In this document: positions 45,744 to 51,474 of the stretch, in pieces
Numbering within the stretch: the stretch's first letter is position 1
Layout: each line of letters starts with the position of its first letter
Made by a program: the position numbers and the translations under genes
Source: a virus
Length of the DNA stretch: 51,474 bases
Virus record (IMG/VR): IMGVR_UViG_3300033981_002534
Coordinates: 1 to 51,474 of that record
Direction: 5' to 3' (one strand)
Notes under the pieces: model-generated
The model's input: only the letters and a program-made list of their open reading frames with translations
Database searches by the model: none
What the model was told of the DNA's origin: nothing

Positions 45744-46568
45744 CTACCCCTCGATCAGCTGGACACTGCCAGCCCACAGGCCAGTAGACACAGCGCTGCT
45801 ACATAGCTGTACAAAGTTAAGGCATGCGTTTGAGTCGATCTGTTGTAGGCCAGTGCGCAGGCCGTCCAGAGTAGTGCCGGGGCTGTTGATGGTCATCGGC
45901 GCAGTGATGATGCGCTTGGCCACAAACAATCCATGCGACCCACCACCAAAGCTGCAGCTCGTGTTTGTCACTGACTGCACAGATCGCACTCCAGTGTCGC
46001 CTGCCTGTAGGCTGCCCACATAGCACTGCCCAGTGGTAAGCGGAGATGTCGAGCCGGGTGCTAGCGATATGGTGCAGGTGCGACCTGCTACACCTGCACT
46101 ATTGGTGTAGGTGACTGTCATCGTGCCAGCGACAAACGTACTCGCAGTGATGCACCAATACCAGATCTCAGCACCAACACCACTGCTGTAGCGTGTGATG
46201 TTGCTCATGCCTGTCACTGTTGACGTTGCGCCAAGTGTTGTCGACAAGCCACGACAAGCCCACAGCCTGTCGATGATATACAAGCTGTTGGGCACTGAGC
46301 ATGTGGCATTGACCGACGCCAAGTACAAACTGTTACTGCCAGATGGCGCAGTAAAAGGCAGACCGCCTGCAGCCGAACCTGTGTAGCTCGTACCGCCACT
46401 CGAGGCGGCATCAGGTGTCGCCATCGCACCAGGTACACCTGCGGTCTGCGACAGGTCAAAAAACGTACCTGCTGCCTCTGGAGTTGCCGCTGTTTTATTC
46501 CATGGGATGTTCTGTGCTGTGGCCGCAGTCATGGCCGCCACGAGCTGATCCATGCTGCTGATGGCCAT
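45744..46568 (-). CDS. Tail appendage protein, 274 aa
   Basis: 274 residues, with AGGAG upstream. It starts with MAISSMDQLVAAMTAATAQ, then beta-rich Ser/Thr/Gly-heavy strands. It has a paralogous-looking relation to the 302-residue protein after it, with common GDTGVRSV and IDSNACLN motifs. It is probably the tip or knob of a fibre together with its neighbour. Confidence 0.5.
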   Translation of the reverse strand: MAISSMDQLVAAMTAATAQNIPWNKTAATPEAAGTFFDLSQTAGVPGAMATPDAASSGGTSYTGSAAGGLPFTAPSGSNSLYLASVNATCSVPNSLYIIDRLWACRGLSTTLGATSTVTGMSNITRYSSGVGAEIWYWCITASTFVAGTMTVTYTNSAGVAGRTCTISLAPGSTSPLTTGQCYVGSLQAGDTGVRSVQSVTNTSCSFGGGSHGLFVAKRIITAPMTINSPGTTLDGLRTGLQQIDSNACLNFVQLCSSAVSTGLWAGSVQLIEG

Positions 46569-46570
46569 GA

Positions 46571-46957
46571 CTAAGACTCCTGCACTGTGATGGCAGTGGC
46601 CGCGAATTTCGGCTCATTGCCAGTGTTGACAGTCTGCGATACGGTCAAGGCATCGGCGTACAAGATATTGCCGCCAGTCACTTGGTCGCACAGCGCAAAG
46701 TGAGACACTGTGCCACCGTAGCTGGCCGAGGCAATGCCAAAGGAGATGGTGTTGCTGTTGCTAGTCGCGCCATTGGAGGGCGCAGAGAAGGTCACGCTCT
46801 GGCGAGAGTAGTTGGTGCCTACTGTGGAGACCTCTACGCCAGCACCATACGGGTTGCCGATGTAGAGCGCGACAAAGGGAGAGATGCCTGTGAGGGTGGT
46901 GCCGCGAAGCAAGGCATCGACGACTGCGTTACGAGCAAAGGTAGACTTATCAGACAT
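46571..46957 (-). CDS. Conserved tail fibre-like protein (complete copy)
   Basis: 128 residues. It begins MSDKSTFARNAVVDALLRGTTLTGISPFVALYIGNPYGAG, then YSRQSVTFSAP, a Gly/Ser-rich TSNSNTISFGIAS and DQVTGGNILY. This matches the widespread phage tail protein of about 120-130 residues seen in gp80-like families (LxxxxxxP...YxRQxVxF...GGN). AGGAG is upstream. The first 127 bases are repeated at the window start. Confidence 0.7.
   Translation of the reverse strand: MSDKSTFARNAVVDALLRGTTLTGISPFVALYIGNPYGAGVEVSTVGTNYSRQSVTFSAPSNGATSNSNTISFGIASASYGGTVSHFALCDQVTGGNILYADALTVSQTVNTGNEPKFAATAITVQES
46831..46957. repeat. 127-bp exact direct repeat, right copy
   Basis: This copy is identical to bases 1-127. 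The distance between copies is 46830 bp. Downstream of it (46958 on) lies a second, diverged version of the tail-tip genes found downstream of copy one. Confidence 0.95.
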
Positions 46958-46970
46958 AGTGGTGCTCCTC

Positions 46971-48815
46971 TTATAGTGTCGAGTACGGGACGCTTGTTAC
47001 GCCCACGCTCTTGGTGGTAGATGTGCCGGGGGCGGCTATGTTTTGTGAGTTTGCGTAGGTTACGCCAGTTGCGGGAGCTGTAAGCAAGATCGCATTCTTT
47101 GCGCCAGTTACGACAGTGAAGACGCATCGGATCAGGACAATGGCAAAGCCATTGGCATTGACATTGACTCCATCAGAACTCGCTGATGTGATGCCGCTGT
47201 TGGATATCGCGAGCTTGAAAGTGCCTGGCTGCGTGCCACTAAGGTCGATGGCTGCGCTGCCCAGAGAGTCAAAGGTGCATGTGTCGCACTGTGCTGTGGC
47301 TGAGCCTGAGAGCTTAAGTGCCGAGCCTGTCGCGCCCTGTGCCTGAAACTGCACGGTGTCGCCACACTGCATGTCCACTGTGCCGCTCAGATCTGCCGCA
47401 TGAAAGGTCGCATCCTCGCAGTTGATTGTGCTGGTCGTGATGTTGATGCGGCCACGAGAGGCTGCGGTGTTGTCAGAGACTAGCACACTGCCATTGCCAG
47501 TGGCTGGCATGTACAGGTAGCAGCTGTCGATGTCCACACCAAAGGCCGCTGAGCCAGTTACCTTGAGAGTGTAGGTGTCGGCCGTGCTACCATGCAGCAT
47601 GAGGTTTTGGAGGGCAATGCGAGAGTTGAACTTGCCACCCAGAGACACGGTCGGGTTGATAGTCATCTGGCCACGCAAGACCGTAGCCTGTGCTCTGCCG
47701 TACTCCGAGCCTGCGCCGCGCAGCACCACATTGACACGGCTTATCGTGATGTCCTCGGTGTAGTCACCGGGAGCGATCTGCACCATAAAGTAGTTGCTGC
47801 CTGCCGCTCCACTTGGAGCAGGCACCTCACTCGTGCCCAGGGTCAGTGCTGCACCCACGGTCGCAAGGGGCTTGCTGACAGAGCCATCGCCTGTCACGTC
47901 AGAGCCACCCACGGCCACGTGATAGACGCGAGCGATCTTTGTGCTGCCTCCTGCTGCATCCTGCCATGTCGGTGCAGAGCCTGTGCCATTGCTGGTGAGC
48001 ACTTGGCCTGCATTGCCCGCAGCACCATTGAGCTGCAGCTCTCCGAGCTCGAGGTTGAGGGGCGCTGCAGTGCTGTCAAAGTCCTGTGCTGTGATGGTGG
48101 GCTTGGTCGGGAGTGCAGAGTCGCCCTTGATCAAGACCTGTGCGGTCGTGGCATTGAGGCTGATCTGCTGCACGCTGTCCACCAAGGACGCGCTGCCTGG
48201 GGTGATGGTAGATGTAATGCCCATGCCGACGAGGTCTACCATGACCTGACCGGCAGTGATGTTGCTGCTATTGGTACCGCCGTCTCCTGCGACAAAGCCA
48301 TTGACTGCGCCGATGACAGCGACCGATGTAGAGCCCAAGGGGTCTAGCAGGCTGATGTCATGCGTGCTGGCATTGATGGTCATGAACTGGCCATCCACGT
48401 CGCTCGACACTGACAGAGCGGTCGCAGGGCTTGTGATGCCCATCTCGCCAGTGCCTGCATTCCATGTCAGCCGAGCGTCTCCTGCGATGCTGTTGACGCC
48501 ATTGCCAAAGGCGATCTCATCGGCTGCGATAGAGCCTGACACTTTGCCTGACAAGTCAGAGGTCAGGTTTAGGATCTTGCTCTGCTCGATGTCTGCCGTC
48601 GGGCTGATCTCGTCGTTGCCGATGGTCTGGTTGGCAATCTCGTTGGCAGTGATGGTGCCAGGGTCTATTTCCGCAGCAGTGATGGTCTGCGCAGCAATCT
48701 CTGTCGCTGTGATGACTCCTGCTGCCACGGTCGGGTTGGGGTAGCTGCCTGCGAGGCTGCCGCCTGCTGGGCCGCTCGGTGCTCCGCCGCCTCCGCCTGC
48801 TGGAAAATATGGCAT
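46971..48815 (-). CDS. Tailspike/tail fibre with beta-helix, allele B
   Basis: 614 residues from the ATG at 48815, with AAGAGGT before it; an upstream ATG lacks a site. The N-terminus is the same type as allele A: a glycine-rich start, GPAGGSLAGSYPNPT and ITATEIA repeats. It then carries a long inserted stalk with coiled and strand repeats not found in A. A pectate-lyase-like entry (GSDVTGDGSVSKPLATVGAAL, then IAPGDYTEDITI) follows, with parallel beta-helix-like strands. It is probably the receptor-binding spike of a second host-range variant. Confidence 0.7.
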   Translation of the reverse strand: MPYFPAGGGGGAPSGPAGGSLAGSYPNPTVAAGVITATEIAAQTITAAEIDPGTITANEIANQTIGNDEISPTADIEQSKILNLTSDLSGKVSGSIAADEIAFGNGVNSIAGDARLTWNAGTGEMGITSPATALSVSSDVDGQFMTINASTHDISLLDPLGSTSVAVIGAVNGFVAGDGGTNSSNITAGQVMVDLVGMGITSTITPGSASLVDSVQQISLNATTAQVLIKGDSALPTKPTITAQDFDSTAAPLNLELGELQLNGAAGNAGQVLTSNGTGSAPTWQDAAGGSTKIARVYHVAVGGSDVTGDGSVSKPLATVGAALTLGTSEVPAPSGAAGSNYFMVQIAPGDYTEDITISRVNVVLRGAGSEYGRAQATVLRGQMTINPTVSLGGKFNSRIALQNLMLHGSTADTYTLKVTGSAAFGVDIDSCYLYMPATGNGSVLVSDNTAASRGRINITTSTINCEDATFHAADLSGTVDMQCGDTVQFQAQGATGSALKLSGSATAQCDTCTFDSLGSAAIDLSGTQPGTFKLAISNSGITSASSDGVNVNANGFAIVLIRCVFTVVTGAKNAILLTAPATGVTYANSQNIAAPGTSTTKSVGVTSVPYSTL

Positions 48816-48852
48816 GATATAACCTCTTATGTAAGCACTTATGCTGCGCCTA

Positions 48853-50385
48853 TTAATACCCAAAGTCGGGCGTTATTGCAAGCCATTGTAGTACCGCATC
48901 AGGGTCAAGGTCTCCATCCACCTCGCGCATCTCGATGCGCAGTCGCACCCTGTAGATGCCCGTGGTCGGCACAGACACAGAGACCTTGAGGGGCTCGCTG
49001 ATGCGATAGGGTACGTCTCTGTCAAGCAGCCCAGTGAGGATGGTAGGCAGGAGTGCATCGGTGCCCCATGGTCTCGTGCCTGTAGCTGCGAGCTGCTGCG
49101 GAGACATGTATAGACCATCTGGCGCAGCCTCGACTGCGCAGAGCAGCCATGCACCAAAGACCTGACTGCTGTTCATCCCCTGCGTCGCGAGTGTCGCAAG
49201 CTGCGTGCCTGTGCTTGGCCCTCCTGTGGTGGAGGCGTAGACATAGACACTCACCCTGCATGCAATCTCAGGCAGACTACAAAGCGCAGCAAAGCGCACA
49301 GAGAAGCTCCCAAGCCCCTCTGGCAGGGTCACCCTACCCTCTACCTCGGAGGCGATCCCCCGATTGTCTGTGATAGGCAGCCCATAGTAGGGGCTGCTCG
49401 ACATCGTGCCTACAGTGAGCTCCATGTCTGTGGTGTAGGTCTGCGACCACATGCCATGCCTGAGGCATGCACCGTCACCAAGAGCCTTGCCTCTGTGCTG
49501 ATGAGGCGATGAGATCACTCGCTGCCATGGTGCGCTGTCATCCTCTGTGCCATCCACTGCATAGCCTGGCACGAGACCAAGCGCAGACTTGATGGCTCCG
49601 TTTATGCGCATCTTGCCCTTGATGAGCGTGCTTGTGATGATGGGTCTGCCATCCTGCACCTCGGGTGGCTCGATGCTTGGGAGCTGCTCAAGAGTGACAG
49701 GCTGCAGAGGGATCGACGTAGCAAGGCCCGTGGCATAGGCTGTCATGCAGAGCAGCCTGTGGGCAGTGGCCGGTGCAGGGTCGCTGGTGAGCCAGATGCA
49801 GAGCTCAACCTCTCGGTCAAGCCCTCTCGGCCCTGCAGCATGCGAGACCTCTGTCTCGGTAAAGAGGGCACTGCTTGTGTCGTAGCTCTGCCCCACGCCT
49901 GTCGAGAGCGTGATGGTCTTGGCTGGCCCCGCTGCACCTATCGCTCTGCCCTGACTACCAAGAGGCCGCAGCTCTACAGTGAGGGTCACTGTCTGTGCCG
50001 ACGTGGTCGGAGAGAGCTTGCCCGCCAGAATTACCTTGATGCCACCGACATTGCCAAGCACTAGAACGCACTGCGCAGCCACGAGCTTGGGTGTTGTGGC
50101 GTAGCTTCCAGAGGTGAGCCGGTAGAGGGGTATGCCCTGCTGCGCATCACCTGGAGCTCCTGTGTCTGCATAGGGTCCATACGACATCGAGACAAGAGAG
50201 CGGTCGAGCAGCTCTCCACGTCCCTGCCCATGGTCGTGAGGTATCACCCCAGTCGGAGGCAGCGTGCCGTAGGTCAAGACCTGCAGACCATCCACATTGC
50301 TCTGATGTCCTGTGTAGTAGAGCCTGCCATCTGCAGGCACCATGGGCACCACATCGCCCACCACGATCTCTTGTATGTCTGCCAT
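48853..50385 (-). CDS. Tail tip structural protein with HxH motifs, allele B
   Basis: 510 residues, a diverged version of the 513-residue protein at 1782-3323. Matching anchors: IPHDHGQGRGELLDR near residue 50, TTPKLVAAQ, ELRPLG, and SPHQHRGKALGDGAC..GMWSQ. Conserved HxH motifs in otherwise diverged copies support a structural or metal-binding role. It lies in the same order between the 202-residue gene and the spike. Confidence 0.6.
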   Translation of the reverse strand: MADIQEIVVGDVVPMVPADGRLYYTGHQSNVDGLQVLTYGTLPPTGVIPHDHGQGRGELLDRSLVSMSYGPYADTGAPGDAQQGIPLYRLTSGSYATTPKLVAAQCVLVLGNVGGIKVILAGKLSPTTSAQTVTLTVELRPLGSQGRAIGAAGPAKTITLSTGVGQSYDTSSALFTETEVSHAAGPRGLDREVELCIWLTSDPAPATAHRLLCMTAYATGLATSIPLQPVTLEQLPSIEPPEVQDGRPIITSTLIKGKMRINGAIKSALGLVPGYAVDGTEDDSAPWQRVISSPHQHRGKALGDGACLRHGMWSQTYTTDMELTVGTMSSSPYYGLPITDNRGIASEVEGRVTLPEGLGSFSVRFAALCSLPEIACRVSVYVYASTTGGPSTGTQLATLATQGMNSSQVFGAWLLCAVEAAPDGLYMSPQQLAATGTRPWGTDALLPTILTGLLDRDVPYRISEPLKVSVSVPTTGIYRVRLRIEMREVDGDLDPDAVLQWLAITPDFGY

Positions 50386-50993
50386 CAGATCCCCACCTGT
50401 ACCTCTAGGAGGTACGCGCTACCACTGCCTATCGTGATCTCTACCATCACCCTGAGATAGGCTATTAGGTAGCCATCTGTCAGGCCCACTGCAGCAAGGC
50501 TAGTGGCTGCCCCTGCATGCCAAGAGTCTGTCTCTGTGTGTGGTATCGTGATGCTGCCTCCTGCTATCGTGCCGCTGCCTATGGTCGACGGAGGGTCGTA
50601 GTCAAAGGTCACTGTTAGGTGAGCAGGGTTGGGCACAATGACACGCACTGTAGGAGTGACTGTGGTAGAGCCATCTGGGATGACAAGAGGCACGATGCAC
50701 GCGACTTTGGCAGGGTCTCCATGGTCGATGTGCATCCCAGTGATCTTGAGCTCGTCATTGCGTGTCGTAGCGTCTGCCGTGCGATAGCTCCCCACCTGCA
50801 GCCATGAGAGCCCCTTGGCTGCTGTGTCTCTGTGGTGATGCCCCTCCGTCACAGTGAGCGTGCCAGAGAGCACTTGGTCATCAAGGGCAAGCACAAGACT
50901 CGCTGCTGTGTCTCTGCCTATCATGGGGTAGAGGGTGCTGTAGCTGTCGTCAGTATGCCCTATGTCTATGGGCATGCCGTATAGGGTAGGCAT
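50385..50993 (-). CDS. Tail tip-associated protein, 202 aa, allele B
   Basis: 202 residues from the ATG at 50993 (MPTLYGMP), which overlaps the stop of the preceding gene (TAATG). An upstream in-frame start would add only five residues from that gene's end. It is homologous to the 202-residue protein at 3316-3924, with the same length and VTEGHHH, WLQVGSYRT and VPLVIPDG blocks. Identity is moderate, well below that of recent strain alleles. Confidence 0.6.
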   Translation of the reverse strand: MPTLYGMPIDIGHTDDSYSTLYPMIGRDTAASLVLALDDQVLSGTLTVTEGHHHRDTAAKGLSWLQVGSYRTADATTRNDELKITGMHIDHGDPAKVACIVPLVIPDGSTTVTPTVRVIVPNPAHLTVTFDYDPPSTIGSGTIAGGSITIPHTETDSWHAGAATSLAAVGLTDGYLIAYLRVMVEITIGSGSAYLLEVQVGI

Positions 50994-51474
50994 TAGGAGA
51001 CACTCCAAAGTGAGAGGTGCATGTCAAAGGGCAGGCCGCTCGGAGGCCCTACCTTCGCAAAGTCAAGCCCAAGGCCTGCATTGTAGAGCTGCGTCAAGAT
51101 CGGGATGATGGCAATGCCGTCGTAGGTCATCTCTGCGGCCCGCCTATCGGTAAGCTGTATGAGGCAGCCAGTCTCCACGATCTGCGCTGCTGTGAGACCG
51201 CCTCGCACCCAAGACCCTGGTAGGATTAGCTGCAGAGTCTCCGTGCCTAGGATAGCACTCACCTCTAGGTACGCCTCAAGCCATCCGGGTCTGCGCTCTT
51301 TGCTGGCGTTGGTGATGGGCGTCATGTCGTAGGGGTTGTGTCTATCAAGGTTGAGCAGCCGCACCCATGGGATGGCTGGCCTTGCTGTCGCTGCCAGTGT
51401 CGCCCAGATGCCTCCGTGCGCAGTGTTGAGATTGAGGCTGCCCTCTATGATGCTCTCCACATCCACGCTGCAGA
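50993..51474 (-). CDS. Partial tail tip/baseplate protein, C-terminal end, allele B
   Basis: About 160 residues. The reading frame is open through the right edge, so the protein's start is outside the window. It aligns with the C-terminus of the 882-residue protein at 3928-6576: VESI, SWVRGGLT, LTDRR, GLPFD. It shows that allele B continues into this protein and that the boundary of divergence is not reached. Confidence 0.7.
   Translation of the reverse strand, partial: CSVDVESIIEGSLNLNTAHGGIWATLAATARPAIPWVRLLNLDRHNPYDMTPITNASKERRPGWLEAYLEVSAILGTETLQLILPGSWVRGGLTAAQIVETGCLIQLTDRRAAEMTYDGIAIIPILTQLYNAGLGLDFAKVGPPSGLPFDMHLSLWSVS

Overview
The window is almost entirely a tailed-phage genome (Caudoviricetes). 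The tape-measure, tail-tube and tail-chaperone-like genes make a long non-contractile (siphovirus-like) tail the best guess. The head genes are of the Mu type (DUF935-like portal, Mu I-like protease, DUF1320-like connector). I saw no integrase, tRNA, rRNA or insertion sequence. A lipoprotein/coiled-coil spanin-like pair beside the endolysin suggests a host with an outer membrane. Strong AGGAG ribosome sites and TTGACA-type promoters fit a sigma70-type host. The host itself cannot be named from the sequence.

Layout. Bases 1-27708 are one long minus-strand arm. Read in the direction of transcription it holds a helicase, a VRR-NUC nuclease, a primase-helicase, a probable replication origin (23407-23675), small OB-fold and unknown proteins, SSB and MazG-like enzymes. 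It continues with terminase, portal, protease, decoration protein, major capsid, connectors, tail tube, tail chaperones, tape measure, tail tip and tailspike. Bases 27858-40485 are a plus-strand arm that starts at a divergent promoter. It holds a RecT-like annealing protein, a complete-looking type IV (IV-B-like) CRISPR-Cas effector operon (Cas6-like, Csf1, a Cas11-like overlapping frame, Csf2, Csf3, CysH-like), a tight run of small cysteine-rich zinc-finger genes, a beta sliding clamp, a helix-turn-helix protein and an HNH endonuclease. Bases 42710-40482 are a minus-strand lysis cassette, and 51474-42707 are minus-strand tail-appendage genes.

Ends. The first 127 bases recur exactly at 46831-46957. 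What follows the second copy (46958-51474) is a diverged version of what follows the first (128 to about 4400): tailspike, 510/513-aa tail protein, 202-aa tail protein and the C-terminus of the 882-aa protein. The simplest reading is a circularly permuted genome of about 46.83 kb whose assembly continued into a second allele of the tail-tip module. A genuine duplication is the alternative.

Highlights: (1) a phage-borne type IV CRISPR operon with CysH, a Cas6-like gene and no visible array; (2) a two-armed, inward-facing GTGACGGGTT repeat array around a 34-bp alternating pyrimidine-purine tract, next to an SF3 primase-helicase gene; (3) four promoters that share a -10/CATGG spacing and a co-varying, bulged hairpin at the likely mRNA 5' end; (4) an expanded paralogous zinc-finger gene family.
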